Shown here in pieces: positions 1 through 10,800 of a DNA stretch of 64,000 bases. Below the pieces are notes generated by a model that searched no databases, had not been told where the DNA came from, and saw only the letters and a program-made list of their open reading frames with translations. A program made the translations under genes and the position numbers. The first letter of the stretch is position 1; the number at the start of each line of letters is the position of its first letter. The stretch is from Amphibiibacter pelophylacis (GTDB taxonomy: Bacteria; Pseudomonadota; Gammaproteobacteria; Burkholderiales; Burkholderiaceae_C), in NCBI RefSeq assembly GCF_037688875.1, contig NZ_JAWDIE010000015.1:1-64000 (forward strand), written 5' to 3'.

Positions 1-3000
1 AATGACGCGCCGGTCATCACCGGCACCAGCGTCGGTGCTGTGACCGAGACCAACGGTCTGACCGCCGTTCAGACCACCGGCAAGCTGATCGTGAACGATC
101 CGGATGCCAACCAGTCGAGCTGGCAGGCAGTGAACGACAAGGCCGGCAAGTACGGTCACCTGACGCTCGACGCGCAAGGCAACTGGGTCTACAAGCTGGA
201 TTACCAGAACGCCACCGTGGTCGCACTGCCCCAGGGCGGCAAGCTGACCGACACCGTGACCGTGCTGACAGCCGACGGCACGTCCAAGGACATCGTCATC
301 ACCATCAACGGCATCGACAACGTGACGGTGGTGGACCAGAGCGTCATCAACGCCAAGGGCGCTGTCACGGGTGTTGAAGACACGAGCCTCACCCTGAGCT
401 GGGACCGTTTCGGCGTCACCGGCATCAACGGCGTGGGCACTCTGGGCATCAAGGTGACCAGCCTGCCGGCCGACGGCGTGCTGCAGCTGAATGGCTCTGC
501 CGTCAAGGCCGGTGACACCATCACCAAGGCCGACATTGATGCAGGCAAACTGACCTTCAAGCCCGATGCCAACGAATCCGGCATCGAAGCCTTCAACGCT
601 CCGGGCGTGGGCAACGAGAAGAACGATTACGCGCAGTTCAAGTTCCAGGGCACGGACGGCACCAGCACCTCGGCCGAGCGCACGCTCACCGTGGACATCA
701 AGCCGGTGACCGATGCCCCGACCTGGGGCGGGGTCAACCAGAAAGTTACCCTGCAGACGGTCCAGACGGGCCCTGCACTGAACTACAGCGAAGATTTCCA
801 GGACGGTCTGGCCCAGGGCTGGACGGCCAGCAACAGCAAGACCGGTGCGACTGGCGCTGTTGAAATCGGCCCGGAAAATGTCTACGGCGGAGCAACCAGC
901 ACCAACCTGGCGCTGGAAGTGGAAGCCGATACCGGCATCGATACGCTGGGGCGCACCTTCACCACCCAGAAAGGCGTGGGCTACACCTTTGACTTCGACT
1001 ACATGGCGCGCGCAGGTTATACCGGCGGCACCAACAGCCAGATCAGCGTGCTGGTCAATGGCGTGGTGGTCAAGGTGGTCAACACCCAGTCCACCAGCTG
1101 GAGCCACCAGCAGTTCACGTTTGTGGGCACGGGCAGCGACAAGATTGAATTCCACTCTGCGGATGCCAACCGCCTGGGTGGCCTGATCGACAATCTGAAA
1201 CTGGTTGGCGGCGGTGCCAGCACCGTGGCCAGTACCGATGTGACCATCGTGTCTGATGGCAGTACAGCCAACCCGGTTGCCCTGACCACCGTGGTGAACC
1301 AGACACTCAAGCCGCCTGTTGGCGCTGTGAACTTCACCGACAACGACGGCAGCGAAACCCACCTGGTGGTGCTGAAGGGCGTCCCGGCCGGTTTCGCGGT
1401 CAGCGACGGCACTCACACCCTGACCAGCACGGGCGGCGACATCACCGTGTTTGATGCCAAGGCTGCGGCCACGGCCAACTGGGCGCTGGACAAGCTGGCG
1501 GTCACCCCGACCACCGGCTACGTCGGCACCATCACCCCGGTACTGCACGCCACCAGCCAGGACGTGGGCGACGTCGTCAAGTCGGCCGATTTCAACATCA
1601 GCCTGACCTGGACGCCGCTGCCGGCCAACAACCCGGCCATCGTGACGGGCGACACCAGCAGTGCCGTGACCGAGAACAATGGCACTGGCACTGTGACGAC
1701 CACGGGCACGCTGGTGGTGAGCGACCCTGACGCGGGCCAATCCGCTCCCAAGGCGGGCACCTACACCGGCACCTACGGCAAAGTGGTGCTGGGCGCTGAT
1801 GGCAAGTGGACTTACACGCTGAACCAGACGCCGGATATCATCTCCCTGACCACCGGCCAGACCAAAACCGACAAGGTCACGGTGCAGACGGTGGATGGCA
1901 CGACGCAGGTCATCACCATCACCATCAATGGCCTGAACCAGCCCGTGACGATCAACACCGTCGCGGGCGACGTGCAGGAAGACACCAAGCTGTCCTACGC
2001 AGCCACCACGGCGGCCACGGGCCAGCTGGCGGGCACGGACGAAGCCGGCAAAGCCATCAGCTTCGATGCCAAGGTCTATGCGGGCACCTACGGCTCGCTG
2101 ACCGTCAACAGCAACGGCACCTGGAACTACGCGCTGAACAACAGCGCCACCAATGTGCAGGCGCTGAAAACCGGCGATACCGTGCCTGACAAGTTCACCG
2201 TGACGGCAGCCGGCGGGCGCACCACCACCGTGGACATCGCGGTCAAGGGCCTGAATGACGCTCCGGTCGTGACCGGCGCCACCCAGGGGGCCGTGACCGA
2301 GAACAACGGCACGGGCACCGTGACCACCACGGGCACACTGCTGGTGAACGACAAGGACGCGGGTCAGAGCGGTACGCTGGCGGGCGATTACACCGGCAAA
2401 TACGGCAAGATCGCGCTGGATGCCTCCGGCCACTGGACGTATACGCTGAACCAGACGCCCGATATCATCGCCCTGCTGAACGGCCAGAAAACGACCGACA
2501 CGGTCAAGGTCAAGACGGCGGACGGCACAGAAGTGCCCATCACCATCACCATCAATGGCAAGAGCCAGGGGGTGGAGCTGAACAGCGGCAGTGCAGACTT
2601 CAAGGAAGACGTGGCGCCCTACACCCAGAGCGGCAAGCTGGTGGGCACGGACGCCAACGCCCAGGCGCAGGTCTTCCCTGCCACGGACAAAACCAGCGAG
2701 TACGGCCACTTCACGCTGGCCGCCGACGGCACCTGGAAATATGAGCTGAACAACGCTTCGGCCAAAGTGCAGCAGCTGGCGGCGGGCGATGTGGTGACCG
2801 AGAAGTTCGACATCACGACCGCCACGGGCGACAAGACCACGGTCAGCATCACCATCCAGGGCACCAACGATGTCCCGCAGATCACGGGCGACGACAAAGC
2901 CACCGTGACCGAGAACAATGGCACGGGTCTGGTCACCGCAGCAGGCAAGCTGACGGTGGTGGACGTGGACCACGACCAGAGCAGCGTGGCTGCGGGCAGC

Positions 3001-6000
3001 TACAACGGCAAGTATGGCCAGGTGGTGCTCCAGGCCGATGGCACCTGGAAGTACACGCTGACCCAGTCGCCCGAAATCATCGCGCTGCTCAACGGTCAGT
3101 CCAAGACCGATACCATCACCGTCCGTACGGCCGATGGCACGCCCAAGGATATCGTGGTCACCATCAACGGCACCAGTGGCACCGCCACAGTGACGTCGGG
3201 TGTGGCCAGCTTCAAGGAAGATGTGGCGCCCTACACCCAGTCGGGCGAGCTGACCGGCAAGGACGCCAATGGCCAGCCTGAAGTCTTCCCGGCCATCAAC
3301 AAGTCGGATGCTTACGGCACCTTCACCCTGAGCAGTGACGGCAAGTGGACTTACACGCTGAACAATGCGTCCAGCGATGTGCAGAAGCTGACCGAAGGTG
3401 AAAAAATCACCCAGACCTACGACATCACCACGGCCACGGGTGAGAAAACCACGATGACCATCAACATCGTGGGCACCAACGACGCGCCGACAGTGACGGG
3501 CAGTACTGCGGGTGTTGTGACCGAAACCAACGGCAAGTCCACGGTGACCACCTCGGGCACGCTGGTGGTGTCTGATCCGGATGCGGGTCAGAGCGGTACG
3601 CTGGCGGGCGATTACTCCGGCAAATACGGCAAGATCACGCTGGATGCGGCCGGTCACTGGACGTACACGCTGAACCAGACGCCTGAAGTCATTGCCCTGC
3701 TCAACGGCCAGAAAGCGACCGATACGGTCACGGTCAAAACGGCTGACGGCACGAATGTGCCGGTCACCATCACCATCAATGGCACGAGCCAGGCGGTGGT
3801 GCTGAACAGCGGCAGTGCGTCCTTCAAGGAAGACGTGGCGCCCTACACCCAGAACGGCAAGCTGGTCGGCACGGACGCCAACGCGCAGGCCGAGGTCTTT
3901 ACACCAGCAGATAAGACCAGCGCCTACGGCCACTTCACACTGGCTGCCGACGGCACCTGGAATTATGTGCTGGACAACGGTTCGGCCAAGGTGCAGCAGC
4001 TGGCAGCAGGCGATGTGGTGACCGAGAAGTTCGATATCACCACCACCGCAGGCGACAAGACCACGGTCACCATCGTGATCAATGGCACCAATGACGTGCC
4101 CGTCATCAGCGGCACCCAGACCGCCACCGTGACCGAAAACAACGGCACGGGCGTGGTCAAGTCGGTCGAAGGCACGCTGGTGGTGACCGATGTGGATCAC
4201 GACCAGAGCAGTGTGCACGCCGGGACCTACAACGGCACCTACGGTCAGGTCACCATTGATGCGGCCGGCCACTGGACGTATACGCTGACCCAGACGCCCG
4301 AGATCATCGCCCTGGTGGCGAACAGCCCGGCCAAGACCGACATCGTCAAGGTGACGACGGCCGACGGCACGGAAGTGCCGCTGACCATCACCATCAAGGG
4401 CGCTGACCCGGCGGCCGGAAGCGTGGCGGGTGTGGTGTGGAACGACGAGAACGCCGACAAGAGCCGCGGCAGCAGCGAGGCTGGTGTGGGCGGTGTCGAG
4501 ATCGCCCTGCACAACGCTGCGGGTGCTGTGGTGGCGACCACCACCACGGCCGCTGATGGCAGCTACACCTTCCAGAACGTGCCGGTCGGTAGCGGCTACA
4601 CGGTGGACGTGAAAACGGGCGCCGAAGGCAGCGCCGTGCTGAACAACTACCACTTCACCACCCAGGTGACGGCGGCGGGCGTGGGCCCGGCCTTCGCGGT
4701 GGTGGGCGGCCAGACGGCCACCCAGAACGTGGGTGTCCAGGCCGATGCGGCCAGTGTCAAGGGCCACGTCTGGAACGATGCCAACGGCAACGGCCTCCTG
4801 GACACTGGAGAGAAGGGCATTGCTGGCGTGACCGTGGATCTGCGCATCGCGGGCAGCTCCACCTCCGTGGGTCAGGTGACCACAGACGCCAACGGCGACT
4901 ACGTGTTCAACGATGTTCGTCCGGGCCGATACTTTGTCGACTTCGCTGAAGACAGTGCCAGTCTGTCCGGTCTGGTGGCCACCGCAGCCAAGGTGGGCAG
5001 TAATCCCGCCATCGATTCCAACATCATCAATGCGGGGGGCTGGACCGACAACTTCACTCTGGGTGCGGGCCAGTCGCTGACAGATCTGGACGGCGGCTTC
5101 AAGGGCGCGCTGGCGTCGATCAGCAACGCACAGGTGACCGAAGGCCAGAGCCTGGTGTTCAACGTCAGCCTGAGCAGCCTGCCTGCGGCGGCCAGCTTTG
5201 ACTTCAACGTCAAGGGTGTGACGGCCACGTCGGGCGCCGATTTCAGCACGAACTACGCGTTCACCAATGGTGTGACTTACGACGCGACAGCAGGCAAGAT
5301 CACCATTCCGGCCGGTGTAACGGGCTTTACGGTGACCGTGCCGACGGTGGATGACCAGATCATCGAGCCGACGGAAACGCTGGAAGTGACGCTGGGCAGC
5401 CTGAAGGCCACCGGCACCATTCTGGACAACGACGGCACGCAGGGCGTGACGGGCGTGACCCCGGGCGGCACCGATGGCAATGGCGCGATCATCCCGGCGC
5501 AGGTCGTGGAAGGCAACCCGCTGGCCTTCACGGTCGAGCTGAACAAGGCCTCGAGCACGGTCACGACCCACAGCATTTCGCTGCAGGGCGTGACGGCCAC
5601 GGAAGGTCTGGACTACACCAAGTCCTACGCCTTCACCAACGGTGTGACTTATGACGCCACCTCCGGCAAGATTTCCGTGCCGGCGGGCGTGACCAAGTTC
5701 ACTGTGCTGGTGCCGACCATCGATGACAAGATCATCGAGCCGACCGAGACCGTCAAGCTGACCGTGGGGGGCAAGGAAGCCGTTGGTTCCATCCTGGACA
5801 ACGACGGGGTGCAGGCCATCAGCGCCATCACTCCTTCGCAGGTCACCGAAGGTCAGAACCTGTCCTTCGCCGTGACGCTGAACGCGGCATCCAGCAGCGC
5901 CACCACCTACGACCTGAGCCTGGCCGGTGTGACGGCGACCAAGGGTGTGGACTTCTCTACGGCGGTCACCTTCACCGGCGGTGTCACTTACGATGCCGCC

Positions 6001-7431
6001 ACGGGCAAGGTGACGGTCCCGGCGGGCGTGACCAGCTTTAACGTGCTGGTCCCGACCATCGACGACACGCTGAAAGAGTCGACCGAAACCCTGACGCTGA
6101 CCCTGGGCGGCAAGAACGCCACGGGCACCATTCTGGACAACGACGGTGCGGCGATCCCGACGGCCATCATCGGTTCGGTGGATGAAGCCAGCTTCTCAGG
6201 CATCACCAGCGGCCAGACGACCACCACGGGCAGCGAGGGCACCATCGACAATCCGTTTGGTGATCTGGGCAACCTGTTCAATAACCCGGGCCAGGCTTCG
6301 GGCCAGCTGCCGGTGGACACGACGGTCAAGGGCGTCAGCCCGTCGACCACGTTTGATCCGCAGGCCTCGAATGGCTTCGTCAAGAACAGCGAAGGCAACT
6401 GGACGGATCTGGGCACCTACGGCAAGCTGACGGTGGCCGCTGACGGCCACTGGACTTACACCCTGGATCAGAACCTGACGGCAACGCAGGCCCTGACCAC
6501 GGGCCAGGTGGTGACCGATTCCTTCGTGGTGCGCGATGGCAATGGCAATGACCGCACGGTGCAGGTCGAGGTGCATGGCACCAACGACGTACCCATGGGC
6601 AACAACGACTTCGCCCTGCTGCAGGGCGCGGGCGGCACAGTGCCGAAGGCGGGCATGTCGGTTTCTGGCAACGTGCTGACCAACGACTTCGACTACGACA
6701 AGGGCGATACCCTGCATGTCAATGGCATCAAGAACACCCAGCTGGTTCAGGGTCAGGTCGGGCAGGAACTGCAGGGGGCGTTCGGTCACCTGGTGATCGC
6801 CGCCGATGGCAGCTACACCTACACGCTGGACCGTCAGCCCAGCATCGATGCCAAGGGGGTGGCCAGCACGCCTGAAACCTTCACCTACACGGTGACGGAC
6901 GGCCATGTGGGGGCCGACGGCAAGCCGGTGCAGACCGACGTGCAGCTGATCATCCACTTCGACGACACGAAGAACTTCACGGTGGTCCAGGACGCCCAGC
7001 TGGGCGACCAGACGCTGTACGCCAGCCAGCAGATCCACAACGTCTTCCAGTGGAGCCTGTCGGATCTGGATACGGCGGCGGTGCAGGGTGATCCGCTGTT
7101 CGCTTATACCGACAAGGTGGTGGGTTTCCAGGCGCAGGCGGCCAATGGCAAGGCTGCGGATGTGCTGGATCTGGCCGATCTGCTGCCCAGCGATCAGGCC
7201 CAGCTGGACAAGTACCTGAACTTCAGCGTGGATGCGGCGGGCAACACCACCGTGCACATCAGCAAGGACGGGGCCTACACCACGCAGGGTCTGGACGCGG
7301 CGCACACCAATCAGAACATCGTTCTGGAAGGCGTGAACCTGTTCACGATGCACGGTCTGACGGCCGGCACCACCGGCGCGGAGCAGGCACTGATCCAGGA
7401 GATGCTGAAAGACGGTTCGCTGAAGATCTGA
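1..7431 (+). CDS. Giant type I-secreted repeat adhesin A (5' end outside window)
   Basis: The frame is open from base 1, which already encodes a VCBS repeat (NDAP...VTETNG), so the true start lies upstream. Order by position: VCBS repeat (1-320); cadherin-like domain (330-705); a beta-sandwich resembling a carbohydrate-binding domain (about 775-1215; FQDG...GW start, LIDNLKL end); LapA-family filler (1215-1630); nine VCBS repeats (1630-4405); two SdrD-B-like domains (4411-5105; VWND.N); three Calx-beta-like repeats ending ILDNDG (5105-6150); VCBS and tandem-95-like modules (6150-6960). The last 150 residues match the VCA0849-type type I secretion target (DVLDLADLLP, TVHISKDG, NIVLEGVNLF). No RTX nonapeptides are visible. 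Role inferred: cell-surface or biofilm adhesin. The C-terminal ~430 residues closely match the next gene, indicating tandem duplication. Confidence 0.9.
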   Translation, partial: NDAPVITGTSVGAVTETNGLTAVQTTGKLIVNDPDANQSSWQAVNDKAGKYGHLTLDAQGNWVYKLDYQNATVVALPQGGKLTDTVTVLTADGTSKDIVITINGIDNVTVVDQSVINAKGAVTGVEDTSLTLSWDRFGVTGINGVGTLGIKVTSLPADGVLQLNGSAVKAGDTITKADIDAGKLTFKPDANESGIEAFNAPGVGNEKNDYAQFKFQGTDGTSTSAERTLTVDIKPVTDAPTWGGVNQKVTLQTVQTGPALNYSEDFQDGLAQGWTASNSKTGATGAVEIGPENVYGGATSTNLALEVEADTGIDTLGRTFTTQKGVGYTFDFDYMARAGYTGGTNSQISVLVNGVVVKVVNTQSTSWSHQQFTFVGTGSDKIEFHSADANRLGGLIDNLKLVGGGASTVASTDVTIVSDGSTANPVALTTVVNQTLKPPVGAVNFTDNDGSETHLVVLKGVPAGFAVSDGTHTLTSTGGDITVFDAKAAATANWALDKLAVTPTTGYVGTITPVLHATSQDVGDVVKSADFNISLTWTPLPANNPAIVTGDTSSAVTENNGTGTVTTTGTLVVSDPDAGQSAPKAGTYTGTYGKVVLGADGKWTYTLNQTPDIISLTTGQTKTDKVTVQTVDGTTQVITITINGLNQPVTINTVAGDVQEDTKLSYAATTAATGQLAGTDEAGKAISFDAKVYAGTYGSLTVNSNGTWNYALNNSATNVQALKTGDTVPDKFTVTAAGGRTTTVDIAVKGLNDAPVVTGATQGAVTENNGTGTVTTTGTLLVNDKDAGQSGTLAGDYTGKYGKIALDASGHWTYTLNQTPDIIALLNGQKTTDTVKVKTADGTEVPITITINGKSQGVELNSGSADFKEDVAPYTQSGKLVGTDANAQAQVFPATDKTSEYGHFTLAADGTWKYELNNASAKVQQLAAGDVVTEKFDITTATGDKTTVSITIQGTNDVPQITGDDKATVTENNGTGLVTAAGKLTVVDVDHDQSSVAAGSYNGKYGQVVLQADGTWKYTLTQSPEIIALLNGQSKTDTITVRTADGTPKDIVVTINGTSGTATVTSGVASFKEDVAPYTQSGELTGKDANGQPEVFPAINKSDAYGTFTLSSDGKWTYTLNNASSDVQKLTEGEKITQTYDITTATGEKTTMTINIVGTNDAPTVTGSTAGVVTETNGKSTVTTSGTLVVSDPDAGQSGTLAGDYSGKYGKITLDAAGHWTYTLNQTPEVIALLNGQKATDTVTVKTADGTNVPVTITINGTSQAVVLNSGSASFKEDVAPYTQNGKLVGTDANAQAEVFTPADKTSAYGHFTLAADGTWNYVLDNGSAKVQQLAAGDVVTEKFDITTTAGDKTTVTIVINGTNDVPVISGTQTATVTENNGTGVVKSVEGTLVVTDVDHDQSSVHAGTYNGTYGQVTIDAAGHWTYTLTQTPEIIALVANSPAKTDIVKVTTADGTEVPLTITIKGADPAAGSVAGVVWNDENADKSRGSSEAGVGGVEIALHNAAGAVVATTTTAADGSYTFQNVPVGSGYTVDVKTGAEGSAVLNNYHFTTQVTAAGVGPAFAVVGGQTATQNVGVQADAASVKGHVWNDANGNGLLDTGEKGIAGVTVDLRIAGSSTSVGQVTTDANGDYVFNDVRPGRYFVDFAEDSASLSGLVATAAKVGSNPAIDSNIINAGGWTDNFTLGAGQSLTDLDGGFKGALASISNAQVTEGQSLVFNVSLSSLPAAASFDFNVKGVTATSGADFSTNYAFTNGVTYDATAGKITIPAGVTGFTVTVPTVDDQIIEPTETLEVTLGSLKATGTILDNDGTQGVTGVTPGGTDGNGAIIPAQVVEGNPLAFTVELNKASSTVTTHSISLQGVTATEGLDYTKSYAFTNGVTYDATSGKISVPAGVTKFTVLVPTIDDKIIEPTETVKLTVGGKEAVGSILDNDGVQAISAITPSQVTEGQNLSFAVTLNAASSSATTYDLSLAGVTATKGVDFSTAVTFTGGVTYDAATGKVTVPAGVTSFNVLVPTIDDTLKESTETLTLTLGGKNATGTILDNDGAAIPTAIIGSVDEASFSGITSGQTTTTGSEGTIDNPFGDLGNLFNNPGQASGQLPVDTTVKGVSPSTTFDPQASNGFVKNSEGNWTDLGTYGKLTVAADGHWTYTLDQNLTATQALTTGQVVTDSFVVRDGNGNDRTVQVEVHGTNDVPMGNNDFALLQGAGGTVPKAGMSVSGNVLTNDFDYDKGDTLHVNGIKNTQLVQGQVGQELQGAFGHLVIAADGSYTYTLDRQPSIDAKGVASTPETFTYTVTDGHVGADGKPVQTDVQLIIHFDDTKNFTVVQDAQLGDQTLYASQQIHNVFQWSLSDLDTAAVQGDPLFAYTDKVVGFQAQAANGKAADVLDLADLLPSDQAQLDKYLNFSVDAAGNTTVHISKDGAYTTQGLDAAHTNQNIVLEGVNLFTMHGLTAGTTGAEQALIQEMLKDGSLKI
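1630..4405 (+). repeat. Nine VCBS-type repeats in adhesin A
   Basis: Units of about 305 bases (~102 residues) alternate between two versions. Version A begins TGxxxAVTENNGTG and version B contains ASFKEDVAPYTQSG. Both end in an ITINGT/TNDAP-like motif. The A-B pair repeats with a period of about 610 bases. Copies differ at many silent positions, so this array is older than the 372-base array in the next gene. Confidence 0.85.
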
Positions 7432-7471
7432 GCGTGATCCCCTGATGTCCGGGGTGCCGGATGTCTGGTGC

Positions 7472-7505
7472 AAAACCCCCATGAGCCTCGGTTCGTGGGG
7501 GTTTT
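7472..7505 (+). terminator. Rho-independent terminator after adhesin A
   Basis: A 10-bp perfect stem, AAAACCCCCA paired with TGGGGGTTTT, encloses a 14-base loop and ends in a T run. It lies 41 bases after the adhesin A stop and separates its transcription from the next adhesin gene. Confidence 0.85.
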
Positions 7506-7815
7506 TGCGTTAAAAATGTCCCCCGACTGTGGCTTGTGGGCTGTGACAGCGGCGGTGACGTGGTGTACAGTGAAGCGATATGCTGTTCGGTTTCATGGGG
7601 GGTGTTTCCCCTGCGCCACGATCCCTGTCGTGAACCCCAAAAAGCACCACACGGCCCGAGGAAATCAGGCAAAATGCGGTTTATCAGCATCATTGATTGA
7701 TTTTAAGAGTCATTTTTCTAAATTTTCCTTGTTTATCAATAGCTTGCGTTGTGTACTGAAGCTATTCGGTACTGGAACCGGAACCTGAGCGGCCTCAAAG
7801 CCCGGAAAGACTGCC
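7506..7815 (+). promoter_or_regulatory. AT-rich gap upstream of adhesin B with a candidate promoter
   Basis: No gene is visible in this gap. Bases 7680-7760 are much more AT-rich than the surroundings. TTGTTT at 7729-7734 and TGTACT at 7752-7757 are 17 bases apart, a weak sigma-70 fit. A short inverted repeat CGGT-ACTGGA-ACCG follows near 7767-7780. The ribosome site GGAAAG at 7804-7809 precedes the adhesin B start. The AT-rich character supports a promoter or a nucleoid-protein site; the exact hexamers are uncertain. Confidence 0.35.
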
Positions 7816-10800
7816 ATGAGCGAAATCTGTAAAGCCCCCACTATTTCTGTCCGTGCGGTCAAGGCCGCCGCAGCTGCTCCTGCAGTTCACCATGCACCGG
7901 GCTACAGCCCGCGCGGCCGCAAACTCGCCAAGGCCAAAAAACCGACGCGTCTGCTGCGCAAGACCACCGAGGCCGTGGTCGTCGCCGACAACTGCGACCC
8001 GCCTGTTGTGGCTGATGTCGCCAAAATCCTGCCGCTGCCGCCCGAAGCCCATGACCAGGCCAAGCACGCCGCTGCCGTCAACGACGACCTGAAGGACATC
8101 CTGGCCGCCGTGAACCGTGGCGATGGCGATGCCGCCACAGCGGCAGGCCCACGCGGTGGCGATCCCGGCAGCTCCGCCGACGGTGGCTTCAGCCCCGCTG
8201 TGCGCGTCGAGCGCGCCACCGAAACGGCCCCCACCGGCAACCCGGGTGTCAGCGTGCCGGGAGGGGGCGTTTCGTTGCCTCCCTTGTCGGTGCTGCCCAC
8301 GGTGACGCCTCCGGTCACTGATCTGACCCCGGCTCCTGCACCCGCGCCAGCCCCCGCGCCTGCACCCGCTCCCGCTCCGACCACGGGGATCGAGCTGGCT
8401 CCCGTTTCTAATTCGGGTGACTCCAACTCTGACAAGTTCACCAATGTGCAAAAACCTGTGCTGGAAGGCACGGGCGAGCCCGGCACCAACGTCCTGATCA
8501 CGGTCAAGGATTCTGCCGGGCACACCATCGAATACAGCGCGCCGGTGGATGCCAACGGCAACTGGGTGCTGGATACGGCCACTGCAACGGCCATCAACAA
8601 CACCAGCATGCCGGCCGGTGGCCTGGCCGAAGGCACTGTCAGCCTGCACATCGTCACCACCAATGCGGCAGGTCTGTCGGCCGAGGGCGACAACACCTTC
8701 ATCATTGACGTGACCCCGCCCGCGCCCGTGCTGGTCATTGATCCCGATTCGGCCAACCCGGACAAGCCCGTTCTGGTCATTACTGGCGAACCCAGCCGCG
8801 AAACCACCGTGACCATCAAGGACGCGGCGGGCCTCGATGTGGTCTACAAAGTCTCGACCGATGCCAACGGCAAGGCCACGCTGGATCTGTCGAGCGCCAC
8901 GCCGGTCTCCGGCAGCATCGGCAATGGCCTGCCGCACGACGAAATCACCTACAGCGCCGCGCAGACCGATATTGCGGGCAATGCCGGTAACGGCAACCTG
9001 GTGGTTGATCCGCTGGTGGTGGATCCCAGCATCACCAATGGGACCGTGGGCAGCACAGTGACCGAAGGGACGCCGCTGACCTACAGCGTGATGCTGTCTG
9101 CCGCCTCGTCCGCGCCGCAGTACCTGACGCTGGCCATCGGTGCCGCCGGGGACACTGCCACCGTCGGCCAGAACTACACGACCGATCTGAGCTTCACCAA
9201 CGGTGTCACTTTCGACGCGACGACGGGCCTGCTGCGTGTCCCCGCCGGAGTGACCAGCTTTGCGATCAATGTTCCGACCGTCGACAACAACATCGTCGAG
9301 CCCAGCGAAACGCTGACGCTGGTGGTGGGTAACGCCAACGTGGTGGGCACCATTCTGGACAACGACGGCCCCGTGGTCATCGGTACGCTGACCCCGGGCG
9401 GCACGGACGCCAGCGGCAACCTGATTCCTGCTGAAGTGGTGGAAGGCAATCCGCTGGCTTTCACGGCCACGCTGGCCAAAGTGTCGGCGACAGCCAGTAC
9501 CTTCGCGCTGGACCTGACGGGCGTGACGGCCACCGAGGGCGCGGATTACACCAAATCCTTCACCTTCACCAATGGCGTGACCTACGATGCGGCCACCGGC
9601 CAGGTGACCGTGCCCGCCGGTGTGAGCAGCTTCACCATCCTGGTGCCGACCCTTGACGACAGCATCGTCGAGCCGACCGAAACGGTGAAGCTGACGCTGG
9701 GTGGTGTGGATGTCACCGGCACCATTCTGGACAACGACGGCCCGGCGGCCATTGGCACGCTGACGCCGGGCGGCACGGACGCCAGCGGCAACCTGATTCC
9801 CGCTGAGGTGGTGGAAGGCAACCCGCTGGCCTTCACGGCCACGCTGGCGAAAATCTCGACGACCGCCAGCACCTTTGCACTGGACCTGACGGGCGTGACT
9901 GCCACCGAGGGCGCGGACTACACCAAGTCCTTCACCTTCACCAACGGCGTGACCTACGACGCGGCCACCGGCCAAGTGACCGTGCCCGCCGGTGTGAGCA
10001 GCTTCACCATCCTGGTGCCGACCCTTGACGACAGCATCGTCGAGCCGACCGAAACGGTGAAGCTGACGCTGGGTGGTGTGGATGTCACCGGCACCATTCT
10101 GGACAACGACGGCCCGGCGGCCATTGGCACGCTGACGCCGGGCGGCACGGACGCCAGCGGCAACCTGATTCCCGCTGAGGTGGTGGAAGGCAACCCGCTG
10201 GCCTTCACGGCCACGCTGGCGAAAATCTCGACGACCGCCAGCACCTTTGCACTGGACCTGACGGGCGTGACTGCCACCGAGGGCGCGGACTACACCAAGT
10301 CCTTCACCTTCACCAACGGCGTGACCTACGACGCGGCCACCGGCCAAGTGACCGTGCCCGCCGGTGTGAGCAGCTTCACCATCCTGGTGCCGACCCTTGA
10401 CGACAGCATCGTCGAGCCGACCGAAACGGTGAAGCTGACGCTGGGTGGTGTGGATGTCACCGGCACCATTCTGGACAACGACGGCCCGGCGGCCATCGGC
10501 ACGCTGACGCCGGGCGGCACGGACGCCAGCGGCAACCTGATTCCCGCTGAGGTGGTGGAAGGCAACCCGCTGGCCTTCACGGCCACGCTGGCCAAGGTGT
10601 CGGCCACGGACAGCACCTTCGCGCTGGATCTGACCGGCGTGACGGCCACCAAGGGTCTGGATTTCACAACCGACGTCACCTTCACCAACGGTGTGACCTA
10701 CAACGCCACCACCGGTCAGGTGACGGTGCCTGCGGGCGTGAGCAGCTTCACCATTCTGGTGCCGACCCTGGATGACACGCTCAAAGAGCCGACCGAGACC

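Noticed and set aside
1..7431. RTX calcium-binding nonapeptides expected with a type I secretion signal
   Set aside because: No GGxGxDxxx runs could be found by reading all three adhesins.
6196..7482. Antisense open frame over the adhesin A C-terminus, with a similar one at 10957-12234
   Set aside because: Both mirror the homologous sense C-termini; conservation is explained by the sense proteins.
7795..10347. Long antisense open frame (about 850 codons) opposite adhesin B
   Set aside because: Its periodicity copies the sense repeats and its composition is that of a shadow frame in high-GC DNA; no start region, domains or ribosome site.
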